Source: Brachypodium distachyon
Taxonomy: Eukaryota > Streptophyta > Magnoliopsida > Poales > Poaceae
NCBI RefSeq assembly: GCF_000005505.3
Contig: NC_016133.3
Span: 44,419,237 to 44,483,236 of the forward strand
Direction of reading: 5' to 3'
DNA: 64,000 nucleotides
Shown: in pieces, positions 46,438 through 58,146 of the stretch
Layout of the letters: every line of letters begins with the position of its first letter
Numbering within the stretch: position 1 is the first letter of the stretch
The notes under the pieces: generated by a model
The model's database searches: none
The model's input: only the letters and a program-made list of their open reading frames with translations
What the model was told of the DNA's origin: nothing
Program-made: the position numbers and the translations under genes

Positions 46438-46627
46438 TGTTGTGAAATGAATAATTGAGAATGAATCTATTTGTTTTTCAATACATGCATTGGTGTCCCA
46501 AATATTTGGCGTTCGCGTCCCAGTTTTGGGAATTTTGGGACGCGAGCGGTTACATGTTAACTGCCATATTAACTATTCATTAACTAATAATTAATCCTAA
46601 TTGATCATATACTAATTAATCTTAACA
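46438..46627 (-). repeat. 5' LTR (minus orientation), 190 bp
   Basis: Starts TGTTGTGAAATGAATAATTG and ends TTAATCTTAACA, then GCAAT. Partner of 43947-44159. Confidence 0.92.
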
Positions 46628-47442
46628 GCAATGACCATTGATGCACAAATATCATTTTCATTGAATGTGTGGAACTGTGGTTCCTTATTTCATCTAAGTG
46701 CGGCCGAATATCATTGCGGAACACTATAATCATAACCAAAAAAGGATCCATCCTTATTTTTAATTCACGCTACATATTTCTTACGTCACTCGTAAAACAG
46801 TACAGTAGTAAAGACTACTTCTTTTACACCCAATAGCAGAAACTCACTGTTTTACCATTTTATAATAAGGAGGGCACTTTGATTGTGTCCAAACATAACC
46901 GTCTGGAAAAGGGTGACAAAGTGTTAGGTTTAACATTTGAAGGGTGCAAATGATGAAAATAATCTGGAAGATAGTTGCAGCTACTCCCTCCGTTCCAACC
47001 AGCTGCAACTATTTTCCACATTATTTGGAGGGATGTGCAGATTACTAACATAAAGATGAAATCTTAAATAAATCACATGCATCTAAGCCACGCACAATGC
47101 GCAAGTGTTATTTCACTCATCTTGGCCGCATTGGTTATATCGATAAGATGTACAATTGACCAAAAGCAAAAGAAGATTGAACTCAGAATGAACAATTTCT
47201 ATCCGCTGCTATGATGCTGTCAATGATTGATTATTACAGATGATTCTTCAGCTTGACTGCAATGCTGGTAAAACTTTTCCAAGAGCAAGAATGTGATGAT
47301 TATTTGACGGTCTTAAACCGTGTTAATGCCCAAAGAGGCACGAGGTGCCCGCGACATAACCTATTGAAGCTAAAGCAACCTCTTGACACGCAACAAAATT
47401 ATGGGGGAGAAAAATAATCAAGAGAAGAACTGCAGCTGGTAC
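46628..47442. other. Spacer and 3' flank of the isocitrate dehydrogenase gene
   Basis: The IDH gene is transcribed towards this side, so its 3' UTR and polyadenylation site should lie within about 47200-47442. A short hairpin with CTACTCCCTCCGTTCCAACC near 46980 is a Stowaway-like fragment. No gene is seen. Confidence 0.5.
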
Positions 47443-50400
47443 TTAGATATGATCGCAAACTGCTTTTGTGTAGTCTGATGTGGATGACTTCCCACCAAGG
47501 TCAGCAGTCCTGTACTTCCCCTCCGAGATGGTCTGGAGGATCGCGTTGTGGATCCGGTCTGCTTTGTCGTCGAATCCCAAGTGACGTAGCATCATAACAG
47601 CACTTAGCATAAGAGCAGTTGGGTTCGCAAGGTTCTGCAAAGCAATCAAATACCATCATTCAAGCAAGTTAAAGACAAAGGGAGAGTTGTACCAATAACT
47701 TGAGTGAAAGACAAGGTCTAGAGAACATGAGATAAAATACAAGAGCTTTTAATTTCATAAACACATAGCGAAGAAAGGCAGAACTGACAAATCAAAACAT
47801 TAAACATGAAATGTTGGGTTCAAACAAAATGAGAAACCTCAGAATTTAAAAATAGCGAGTCATGACACGGAGTGATATTTAAGATCACTTTACCATGCCA
47901 GAGATATCAGGTGCAGAACCATGAACAGCCTCTGCCAGACAAATGCCACCTTCACCAATGTTGCAGCTGGAGAATAAAAAATAGTGAGTTGATGTTGTCT
48001 CGATACCGAAATAGATCGACAAAAAGAAACAACTCTACCTGGGAGTTAGGCCCAAGCCTCCGATCAAGCCAGCACATAGATCACTAATAATGTCGCCATA
48101 AAGGTTCGGCATCACTAATACATCAAATGTACCAGGGTTCTTCACGAGCTGCCAGCAGATGCAGTTCATGCGCAGTGATGTTAAAAATGAGCATGTAGAA
48201 TAGAAAACATATTTAATAGATGTAAATAGCATTCCTGTAGTACATAATTATCAAGTCTGTAAACATTAACACCAAAATATGCGCAAGTTGTGATGTTGAC
48301 AGATCACCATACCGTCATACAGCAATTGTCAATAATGACTTCCTCGTACGTGATTTCAGGGTACTTCTCAGCAACTTCACGGCAACACTAAAATTGTATG
48401 TATAAAAAAACAATGCATTAGATGACAAGAAAAATGAAATTACGGAACACATACCATCATGAAGATGTAAGAGAGTAAGCATTTAAACCTTGAGGAAAAG
48501 TCCATCAGTTTTCCTCATGATATTGGCTTTATGTATCGCAGAGACCCTCTCCCGGCCATTGGCCTTGGCATAATGGAAAGCATACTCTGCCACTCTTAAA
48601 CTTGCCTGGCGGGTAATAATTTTCAAACTTTCCACAACACCCCTCACGACCTGGAGAAAAAGTAGGGTGACATGACAAAGGAAGCTAATGAGAACAATGA
48701 AAACAACAATACAATATCATCTCTCTAAAGAATGCACACAGCATACCTGATGCTCAAGGCCACTGTACTCTCCTTCAGTATTTTCACGAATCGTCACAAG
48801 GTTCACATCATCATATCTAGTCTTGTAGCCAGGGAGGCTGTTGCAAGGTCTGACATTGGCGTAAAGTCCAAGTTCTTTCCTTAAAGTGAGATTCAAAGAT
48901 CGGTGGCCTTTTCCGATAGGTGTAGCCATAGGACCTTTCAGGCCAACTTTGTTCCTGCGCACTGACTCCAGGCTCTCCCATGTTAAAAAGCTCTCTGTTC
49001 TGGGATCAACTTCCGTACCAACATAATGTTCTTCCCATTCTATTGGTACACCTGCAACATTGAATACCTGAAACAGCAACATGAAAACCTTTAAACTACA
49101 GATGCAAACAAGCTACCCTAAAGAAATCATATATAAATGAGTTGCATTCATGACCTGATAATTACTCACGTTAACAGCAGTACCCCTGTGAAACACAGTT
49201 GTGAAAGTAAAGGTTTACAATTAGAGCAATTTTCTTAGTTAGTTGGGACCATACATGTAACTTCAGTATGAGGAACTATGTTTAATAAATCTCCACAATA
49301 GATATGTCTGGTTAGGTCCAGTTGCATAGCAAGAAATACTTACGTCATGCCAGTGCGGTGGTTGTACAATTCGATTGATATAACCTATGTGCTAGAGAAG
49401 GGGCCAAGTGTGAAATCATCAGTACAAAAAGGTAGCATCTATCTATTATCAATCAAGAAAGGAATAACTAAGCTCTTCCACTCCGCACCATCCCAGTCTA
49501 TAGCCCATCTTCACCTACCAATGTTATAATCTCTTTCAAGACATGATCACCGTAGTTACACCTCAACAGTACCACACACAGCACACACAAAGTTCACGAA
49601 AAGAAGTGAGGACCATCCTCCATTCATCATGGACATGTTGAAGTCAAGTTCTTTGTTCCCACAATTAGCCAGTTTTGTAATCAGCCATATACAAAGAATT
49701 AAATTAATAATCGTCCAACCTAGCAGCCAGTCCTTCTATGCTATTATAGTATTTATGTGCTGTGTTAATAGTTTAGGCTTTATCTGCATCTAGCGAAAGG
49801 GCTGGTGGCATGCCAACCACCAAGTAAGGCCCTGTTACGAAATATATTGCCATAGCTGACCCAATCGGTAAAATATCAACACTTGTGGATTTGGCATATG
49901 ATGTTCTTTTTTTCACTTACATATTACAGAAAAACTAATTGTTATGTTATCATTCCTGACGATTTTTAGGCATCACAGGCAACTTAAGGACCTAACTTTT
50001 GTCTTTGAGCCTTTGTTCGTGCTGCATTCAGTATGCAGATACAGTAGAATGCATGCTATTGTAACCATGAAGTAGATATATACCCACTCCATGGATAGTG
50101 CATATAATTCATTTATTTAAGATCAATATTAAGCAAAGCTGCTGACACTAAACTTTCTAGAATCAAAAGAAATCCTACATAATCAATTAGAAATTACGGA
50201 AACAATAATTGAACATTCCTCTGCAAAGAGGATCCAAACCAAGTTACAACAATGATCCAAAGTAACAAGTAGCATTTTCACATAAATACAGCACAACTCA
50301 AGTGCCCCCGAATTCTTAGGAGTTCAGCTCTCAACAAAAGCATAAATCATAAGCGTAAGCATGTGCTTCACCCAATCGCTACAAAACACTCTCCCCTGGA

Positions 50401-51072
50401 TTATTAGTAATAATCTTGAACCTACAGAGCACGTGCTAGACCATGTATTCAAATTTTGAGCATGCATGCTTACGAATTGACTAGGATTCAGCTTCAAAGG
50501 CTATTTCTAAACATCCCACCTATAATTGGGGAATAAAAGCAAGTTGGCAACTTATCTTCTCAGCATTACATCTGGATTTTCATGCGAAAAATGAAACTAA
50601 TAATGATTACTATTATTATTTTTGCTAGGTGTGAGCATTAAACTTATACCTACTGTTATAAGGTGAAACAATAAAGGAATTTTTCCTTTCTGCCTTTCTT
50701 TCAAAATTGGACGGAACCAGGAAAATTACAAGAGACGTCACTAGCCATGTGGGCGTTGAACCACTAAACAATTCTCTAGCGCTCACGCCTTGATCAAATA
50801 ATAAAGGCAGTTCCACGTCACGAGAAAGATAGCACAAGCAAGTTGAATTGCGATCAGAATTTATACATGGATTATTATTACACAGGCATTCCACTAGCAG
50901 AAACAAAATTCCGTACCTGCTTGACCGACTCGGCGATCTCAGGCCCGATGCCATCACCGGGAAAGAGCGTTGCGCGGATAGTCTCCCCGGCCTCCGTGGA
51001 GAAGGGAGCCGCAGCAGCCCGGCCTGTCATCCGCGGTAGAACGCTCCCCTGAAGCAACCTCCGGAGCGCCAT
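47443..51072 (-). CDS. IDH5: NAD-dependent isocitrate dehydrogenase, catalytic subunit 5-like, mitochondrial, 7 exons
   Basis: Exons on the minus strand: 51072-50917, 49067-48747, 48650-48489, 48387-48313, 48148-48039, 47966-47894, 47634-47443; all GT-AG, in phase, 1089 nt, 362 aa. A short Arg/Ala-rich presequence ([15 protein letters not shown]) is a mitochondrial signal. Then come [12 protein letters not shown] (nucleotide/substrate entry), SLNLTLRKE (Ser109, Arg115), NVRPC (Arg125), [10 protein letters not shown] (Arg146, catalytic Tyr153), HKANIM (catalytic Lys200), IIDNCC (Asp233) and NLYGDIISD (Asp257, Asp261), the Mg-binding acids. With all catalytic residues kept it is a catalytic, not a regulatory, subunit; the match to Arabidopsis IDH5 extends over the whole length. 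It oxidises isocitrate to 2-oxoglutarate in the TCA cycle as part of a hetero-oligomer. Intron 1 is 1849 bp. Confidence 0.95.
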
Positions 51073-51841
51073 GCCTCCCCAACTACACTGAAAAAAAAAA
51101 TACCAAATAGGTCAATTAAACATAGACTCTAGATTTCTAGGCAGGCGGAGATTCGATCGAACAGGCACGCACACAAACTAGACACAATTAACGCGCACAA
51201 AACCCCAATTGATCGATCGAGCAATAGCGCACGCAGAGGAACGCCCCTCGTTGGTTTCCGATCGAATCGGGGGATAATTCGGGGAACCGCGGAATTGGGG
51301 AGATGGGGATCTGACCGAGGGTGAGGAATGTACCGGAAGAAGGAGAGATTCACGAGGAGTGTCGACGGCGGCGGCGGATGGGGGTCTGCGGCGGAGGATG
51401 GAGGAGAGATGGGGATGGGAAAGGGAGAAAAGGGTGGAAGGGGACTCGGCTCTCCCCTGTCTGCGGCTCCTCCTTTTCTATTCGGCCATCGATATGGATC
51501 GGACGGTCCGCGTATGCTGAGGCCTTATTCTGTTGTTGATTTGGGAGGGACGGTCCCCAACTTTGGTTCTTTCTTGCAGAAGGTGTTTCAAAGTTAGGCA
51601 CCGATTCAGAAAAATGAGAAATGGTATTTATGAGAGATGATTAGCTAAAGCAACCACTTCAGAGCACATCATTATATATTAGTATTATGTTTCATCGTTG
51701 GCCTTATTGTAATGCTAATTGATCACCGCGTTGACACAAGTTTATTATTAAGATAATTATTTAAAAACAACCACTTTGAGACACATCATTATACTTTTGG
51801 CATCACACTTGAATTTTTCAACACAATACCGTCAACTTTGC
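51073..51841 (-). promoter_or_regulatory. Leader and promoter region of the IDH gene
   Basis: On the minus strand TTTTTTTTTTCAG ends at 51088, and TGTAGTTGGGGAGGC leads to the ATG. This is a strong acceptor, so an intron in the 5' UTR is likely, with a first exon around 51310-51360 (donor not fixed; CTCG/GTCAGA is one candidate). The GC-rich minus-strand pyrimidine tract at 51350-51470 fits a housekeeping leader. Confidence 0.5.
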
Positions 51842-51956
51842 TACTCCATCCATTTCATAATTCTTGTCAAAATATTATATGTATCTAGACGCTTTTTAGA
51901 AATAGATACATCCATTTTTTTTGACAAATTTGAGACAAGAATTATGAAACGGGAGT
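51842..51956. mobile_element. Stowaway MITE
   Basis: TACTCCATCCATTTCATAAT is mirrored by ATTATGAAACGGGAGTA, with the TATCTAGACGCTTTTTAGAA core. About 115 bp, TA ends. Confidence 0.88.
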
Positions 51957-52254
51957 ATTGATTATTATCAACAAACCCCCAAAACATCTCGGACGTGGTT
52001 GATGGTAAATCCAACCTCTTGAGCCCTCCAGTCAGGCCTACATGGCCTCCCATGTGGACTACGTCGTGTGATGGAGTGTGGGTCCAACATGTGTCCAACG
52101 TGTCAATCTCCAACTCGCCTTCCTTCTCTTCTCTCTATGTGTGTGTTCAATGCAGTCAGTGTTTGGAGGAGCTCACTCCTCTCTCTATGCCAATAGTATG
52201 CGTACATACTTTTGGGCGAGGATTTCAACGTCGAGCCATTCAAGTACCATCTCG
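51957..52254. other. Short spacer, nothing recognised
   Basis: No domain or repeat end is visible between the MITE and the module cluster. Confidence 0.4.
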
Positions 52255-53830
52255 AGTTGATCTGAGATTGTCATCTATGTTGGCTCTGTTGGTGTGCATA
52301 GATAGCATGTGCAAGGACATGATCCGTAGCAGCTTTGCAACATGTAGAAACGGCACGTGAGTTCAAGAATTTCCAAATGGACTACGTCAAGTAAGTAGCA
52401 ACTGGTTGTTATAGAATATTTAGCAGAAGTAGCACCATATCATAGATCAAAGTCACATGCTGAAAAAGGAGAAAATTGAAGGAGGGGGGGGGGGCAATGT
52501 ACCCCATAGCCCTTAACATTGGATCCACAATATCGGCAAATGATGTCTTCTCATAAGCAGGTCCGTTAGGAATTTCCATATGGACTATGTCAATTAAGTA
52601 GCATCTAGTTGTTCTAGAATATTCAGCAGAAGCAGGACCATATTGGAGATCGAACTCACATGCACTTCTACATTTTGCAAAGCTGCCACGAACCATGTCC
52701 TTACACCTGCTGTCTAAATACGCCAACAGAGACAACGTAAATGACAATCTCGGATCAAATAATTCCGGTGGACTTGACAAATAAATGAACATCAGAAAAT
52801 CGTTTGTTTTATGAGGAAGAGCAATTTATCCTAAGAGGAAAATAATAGTAAGATGTTGACGTCTCATATTACATCAATACTTGTCGTTACCATTATTGTT
52901 TCTAATTTTATTTTGACAATGGTATATTGTTAGTTATATAACTTCTGATCATGAAAGCGATCAACAAATAACAGAGCTACTCGGATAACGGAGAGTGAGC
53001 ATGTGTGATGTTAACCTGAGTGGTAGGGCGCATTAATGGTGACAAGGTGGCACCATTGTAGAAGAAAAATGAAGGGGGATGCCCCCATAGTCTGTACATT
53101 GGATATAACCATGATAAGAATGACAAGACTCACCTGCCGGAAATCTCCGGGTAGCAGTAGCATGTGTCGATAACAGGAAGTTGGTCAACTACCAACAAAT
53201 ATTGCCCAGTGTGTCTTCTCTATAGATGCTCACTAGATTTATTCAGAAGCAGGTCTGTCGAAAATTTTCTAATGCACTATGTCAAGTAAGTAGCATCTAG
53301 TTGTTCTAGAATATTCAGCAGAAGTAGGACCATATCGGAGATCGAAGTCACATGCCGTTGCAGATGTTGCAAAGCTGCTATAGGACCACGTTGCAGCTAC
53401 TATCTGAGAACGCCACCGAACACTACATAGATGACAACTCAGATCAAATAATTCCGATGGAACCTGAAAACTAAACAAATAAGTGACGAAAACTTGGGAC
53501 CTAAATTTGCAGAAGAAAACAGAGAGGGGGGGGGGTGCTGTATCCCATAGCCTTTACATTGGATCCCACAATATGGGCAAAGGATGTGTTCTCGTAAGCA
53601 GGTCCGTCGAGAATTTCCATATGGAATATGGAATATCTCAATTAAGTAGCATCTAGTTGTTCTAGAATATATTCAGCAGAAGCAGGACCATTTCGAAGAT
53701 CGAACTCGCATGCCGCTTCTACTTGTTGCAAAGCTGCTATGTGTTGTAAAGCTACTCTAGAAAATGTCCTTGTACCTGCTATCTAAGAACGCCAGTAGAG
53801 ACAACCTAGATGACAAATTTGGATCCTTGG
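52255..53830 (-). repeat. Five-copy cluster of an unrecognised, coding-like module
   Basis: Copies lie at about 52379-52460, 52585-52765, 53276-53435 and 53634-53800, with one in the opposite direction at 52255-52350. Shared landmarks are AAGTAGCATCTAGTTGTTCT, AATATTCAGCAGAAG and TTGCAAAGCTGC. On the minus strand two copies read FDL(Q/R)YGP(A/T)SAEYSRTTRCYL, and the longest frame (52792-52409) continues IVHMEIPNGPAYEKTSFADI. I do not recognise the protein. Substitutions that keep this reading suggest it was once coding. Runs of 10-11 G (52484-52494, 53526-53535) follow two of the copies. Confidence 0.7.
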
Positions 53831-54746
53831 GGAGCTGCTGTCGACGGAAGTGGAAAAGGAGGAGGAGCAGAGCAGGGAAGGAGATCCTCTCCGTACGTAT
53901 ATATATGGAGCTCCTCTATGCCATTATCCTTTGTTAGGAAGCATTCTAGATCGTAGTGGCCCGTCCCGTAGCTGAGCATGATAGTGTTGACCAAGGTGCT
54001 GCTTAGAACGCCTTGCCAACATCATGGCCTCTGCGTTGATCATGCTAAGGATCGAGATCCATGAGTAGCATCTCCATCACACGCGCAAGGGGATATCCAA
54101 CGGCTCGATGATGCTCATCGACAAGACCATCTCGTCGGTTGTGTCGCCTAACGCCGCACCCGCTATTTTGGCAGTTCATGAATCCCCGTCGTGCAGTGGT
54201 CTTTGGCTCCTTTGCCAACCCCATATTGCCATTCGAGGGCGGGGGATGCTATGTATGCGGGAGATGTGGCGTATTTTGCCTGGATGGGCTCAAGTCGTGG
54301 AGTGTAGTATAATGGAGGGAGGAAGAGGACTAGGCTTATATTTTTGGAATGGGAGGAGTATTCTTAAGTGGTCGTTTTGAGTAGTTCTCTTTTATTATCA
54401 AGCTGCTTTTTACATCCCATTGGGAATGGTTATATTGTCAGATTTTTGATCTATTTCATATGTTGTTTGTAATACCTTGGGTCACCCACTTAAGAGCATC
54501 CACAATCATTGGAAAATCACTTCTTAAATGCCTCTTAAGGGCATAGAGGCAACCTGTAACGACTGCAACCTGTCGCCTCTAAGGTTTAGAGGTAGGAAAT
54601 ATCTCTTTCTCCAGAGGCAACCTCTAATCAATAAACACCAACACAAGAGAGAGAGAGACCATGAGAGAGATGCATGTACACTTTACTTGGACGTGGGACC
54701 TATCTCAGAGGTAAATTTGTTTCTAGACACTGCATCATTTGGTGAT
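53831..54746. other. Intergenic; possible MITE around the SMART element
   Basis: A left end like AGAGCATCCACAATCATTGG at 54494 suggests a Harbinger/Tourist-like MITE. A frame at 54108-54380 has no recognised domain. Confidence 0.4.
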
Positions 54747-54829
54747 TGTTAAAGTGTATAAGTGGATTGCCTAGCCCTTTCCATCAGATCGGTCTTTTGG
54801 TTGCGTTTTCTAGCATATGAAGATTGACA
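54747..54829 (+). repeat. SMART left LTR, 83 bp
   Basis: TG...CA ends; about 88 percent identical by hand count to 54916-54998. Confidence 0.9.
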
Positions 54830-54915
54830 TTGTATCAGAGTCAAAGGTCTCAAGTTCAAGTCCTGGCTGAGTTTACACGTGTTGACTTTTCTTCACAGTC
54901 ACATGTGAGGGGGTG

Positions 54916-54998
54916 TGTTAAAGTATATAAGTGGATTGGCTAGCCCTTTCCATCATATCGGTCTTTTGGTTGCATTGGTTAGCGCATGAAGCTTGACA
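54916..54998 (+). repeat. SMART right LTR, 83 bp
   Basis: Partner of 54747-54829, preceded by the polypurine tract. Confidence 0.9.
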
Positions 54999-57280
54999 GT
55001 GATAAATTTAGAGGTGTGTCGTGGGTCTCAGCTTAAGAGTCAGAACTATCTTTAAAAACCATGGATAACGCGAAAATGCCGATCAGCTCCCGAGTTACTT
55101 ACATCGCGCAATCTTGGGCGCCACTCACGCGTTGAGATCCAGCCGTGGTCGGACCCACGCTATTGTATTCTCCTGGCCCAGCCCTTATTCAATATGTATT
55201 CCCCGGTTTTGTTAACGGTCAGTTGGCCCATCGGGGGACTCGTTCAGGGGCCATTCTCGGTGTTGGCGACCAAATAAGATGGGCCATCCAACCGTTACGG
55301 ACGTGCATACGCGCTTGTGGCCCCGATCCAGTGTACCTACATGGGCCGATGGCATGTCTGACGTCTTTGGTCGCAACGGTTAGTTTGACCATCTTTGACT
55401 GCCGCGATTAAACAAAGATGGGTCATCAAATCTATGTGCGGGGGTTGTTGGTCCGTGATCGCGCATACCGACATGGGCCAGTTTTTCTTTTTATTGGACC
55501 TGGTTGGAAAAATTATTTTTTGCAGAGCTCGTCCGTCTTTTGTATCCCAACGAAGCTACAGGTCCGTGTCCGTGCATAGCAACATGGGCCAGACTCTTGA
55601 TGGCACACTTTGAGTGCGAATTTTATTTTGTTGTATCCCGGGCTGAGGTTTTTTTCGGACAGCAGTTTGGGTTGGCACAGTTGTTTTTTGGCTCGTGATC
55701 GTGCATACCGACATGGGCCAGATTTTTGTGATCGGACTAGGTTGGAAAAAATGTTTTTTTTAGAGTCCGTCCATCTTTTGTATTCCAAAAGGAAGAGGTC
55801 CGTGTCCGTGCATAACGACATGGGCCACACTCTTGATTTCACACTTTGGTTCAAATATTTTTTTTATCCATGTCTGAAATGTTTTATGGCCCATGCCAAA
55901 ATTAATTGGATTCCAGGCTTTGGTACAAATACTACTTTCTGGCACATGATGAGATTTCGACGCCGTCCAGTTCGGTTTGGCACATGTATTCACGCCGTTC
56001 CTCTAAAAAAATGTCTTCACGCCGTAAAGAAATAAAGAACAGAAAACCTCTACACAACCTAGGGAGGTATATTTATTTTCATGACGCAATGAACCCAAAC
56101 CTCTACACATGTACCAGAATTCCATCCGAAGCCAATCAACTTTTTTTTAACCAAGCCGAAGCCAATCAACTTAGCGATGCTGAGCGGACAGATACATGTT
56201 TTCAAATTAAAAGAACTAGTCAAACGCGGGGCACGGGGTGACAATCAACTAATTGGCACAGAAGACGCTTCATGGGCCAGAACAAAAAGAATCGCCCCAT
56301 GGACCAAATACCGGCTACTGGACCAGAACAAGAGCGCCTCGGCCTGTATTCCCAATTTCAATAATCCAGCCGAGTGGACCTAGCCCACCAGCATTCAAGC
56401 CGAACGATGGGATTTCCGGTCCAGACAACAAGACACGAGTAGCTCGGGAGCCAAAAATTCACGTCCGGGAGCAAAAAATTCACGTCCTGGATAACATGCC
56501 TTTAATGAAAATTTGACACTACCCTACAAAGGACTAAATAAGTTTAAGGTGTGGGGAACTCTCGAGCCGCCGCATCCATGCGCCCTTGCTGCCACCTGCC
56601 GCCGCTGGCAAATAATAATTTGTGTTTGTTTACACGATGTAGAGCGCTGCAAACTATTTTGTGTTGTTTTTTTGAGGAAAAACTATTTTGTGTTTGGTTT
56701 GTAAATATGAGCTGAGATGGTATTCATTTCCATATTATGGTTCTACCGGCTCGCCGATTTTTGTGAAATCAAATGGCTCGCGGGCGGGTCCGTGCGTCAC
56801 CACACCAGCATAAAAGCAGAAGGTTTTTGCACGTGATCAACCAAACATTGGGCCATGTTGGCTGGCTCGCCACGCTCAACTTTTCAGCAAACCAAGCAAT
56901 TGCTGGCTCCACCACGCTCAAACATCCAAAGATTTTGCTGGGTTCGCACCGCCACCTACAAATGAGCAGCCCCGCCTGGATCAAGAAGCAAACAGAGAAC
57001 TGATTTTTGGTCACAAAAAAGACAGAGAACTGATTGACTCGCCTTTCTTGAATTGACTCGCCTGCAAGGCTACGGCATTATGCATGTCCGATTTCGTTAG
57101 GATGGGCCAAAGCTGAGATATGCTCCGTCTTGGGCCCATGTGAAAAATCAATCGACAGTTGCAGGCATGCAGCTAAGCGTCGTAGGTAAATCGTACGCTA
57201 ATGGTGCTGCCCGCCGAACAGTGCGCTGACGCTGTGCGTGCCACTGTATCGGAACGAATTTTGTTTTTGCAAACAAGATT
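54999..57280. other. Intergenic with a degenerate tandem repeat, no gene recognised
   Basis: ATGGGCCA and its variants recur from 55215 to 56340, densest in the two-copy repeat at 55440-55860. No protein domain is visible in either strand up to the LINE fragment. Confidence 0.45.
55440..55860 (+). repeat. Two-copy tandem repeat, period about 236-240 bp
   Basis: CGTGATCG(C/T)GCATACCGACA occurs at 55454 and 55694, and CGTGTCCGTGCATA at 55565 and 55801. Within each unit the two motifs resemble each other, so the unit itself is an old duplication of about 110 bp. GACATGGGCCA closes most sub-units. Confidence 0.75.
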
Positions 57281-57835
57281 TTTTTTGTAAAGGGGGAATT
57301 TATTCAAATATCAACAGCACAGAACAGATGTCAGCCTAAAGGCCTTTAAGCTTGGATGTTTACATAGCTGGATAAGAGGGCAAGCAGCACCTCTATGAGA
57401 ACTGTTGGTACAAGAGAAGATAGGAGAACATCCTGAGAATTTCTTAGCTTTGCTGGCTAGCTGATGAGCTGCAACATTGTTATCCCTGGGAGTAAAGATG
57501 ATCCTAGTTTTCAGCCTGGAATGGATATTCAGGATCTGATCCATTTGAAGCCTAATGTTCCAATGACCTGGAGCATTGCAAATGTCCTTTTGGCTGCAGG
57601 CCGTGGCGACAATCTGGCTGTCCGTGAGCTGATTAGCTTCCTCCATCTGAAGCCCTGCAAGGAGAAGAGCAGCTAAAAGCGCACCCATTGCTTCTGCCTG
57701 AAGGGCAGAAGAAACAGGAGCTGAAGATGCTTGGATTTGACCTGTCCATCTTGTGCGAGGCGCCAGGGAGTCGATGAAAATACCGAGGCCTGCAGAAATG
57801 GGAACATCGGGACGTGTCTGCAAAGGGCTCTAGGC
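57281..57835 (-). pseudogene. 3' fragment of a LINE: RNase H domain
   Basis: The minus-strand frame 57823-57311 shows SSALQAEAMGALLAALLLA (first acidic motif), LTDSQIVATAC (second acidic site), then IFTPRDNNVAAHQLASKAKK (the R-x-x-N-x-x-A-H-x-L motif). That is RVT_3 RNase H of plant L1 LINEs. The T-run at 57281 on the plus strand fits the poly(A) end. The rest of the LINE is missing (5' truncation). Confidence 0.82.
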
Positions 57836-58146
57836 TGCATCTGATTAGATATTTGATCGACCGTAAAACAGCAGTGGGTATTCTTCCCAAAACCACGGAT
57901 TGTCGTGTTCTCCACAAGGACTAGGCGGTCAACAAATGAGCTAGTACTAAAGCTAGATGAATCAATTGCAAGGGATAATATTTGAACCGAAAATAAAGAC
58001 AACAATGCAGCGATGAACAATATTTTTGTGATTTTCGGTAACAGCAGCAACACCGGACATAACTTAACTACTAGGCAACAAAATTAATCACAAGCAAACA
58101 TATAAGAAAGGGATAGAAGCCAGTTGTTTGGGAAAGTGAGAGAATT
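57836..58146. other. Spacer, nothing recognised
   Basis: No repeat end or domain visible. GAATT at 58142-58146 would be the left target duplication of the following element; its partner lies outside the window. Confidence 0.4.

Larger units (their letters stand above)
43947..46627 (-). mobile_element. copia-derived LTR retrotransposon with intact ends, mostly non-coding
   Basis: Two LTRs (43947-44159 and 46438-46627) begin TGTTGTGAAATGA and end AATCTTAACA. The element is flanked on both sides by GCAAT (43942-43946, 46628-46632), a 5-bp target duplication. On the minus strand, TGTTATCACTCACG follows the 5' LTR as a degenerate primer site, and GAGGGAGAG precedes the 3' LTR as polypurine tract. 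Only an RNase H piece is coding; the rest is GC-rich sequence without domains. So it is a non-autonomous derivative. Confidence 0.9.
54747..54998 (+). mobile_element. SMART: complete 252-bp mini LTR retrotransposon
   Basis: The LTRs at 54747-54829 and 54916-54998 are 83 bp each, begin TGTTAAAGT, end TTGACA and differ at about 10 sites. TTGTATCAGAGTC follows the first LTR, close to the initiator-Met primer site TGGTATCAGAGCC. GTGAGGGGGTG precedes the second LTR as polypurine tract. GTGAT flanks both ends (54742-54746, 54999-55003), a 5-bp target duplication. The internal region is 86 bp and non-coding. This fits the SMART class of very small grass LTR elements that depend on other elements for mobility. 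Confidence 0.92.
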
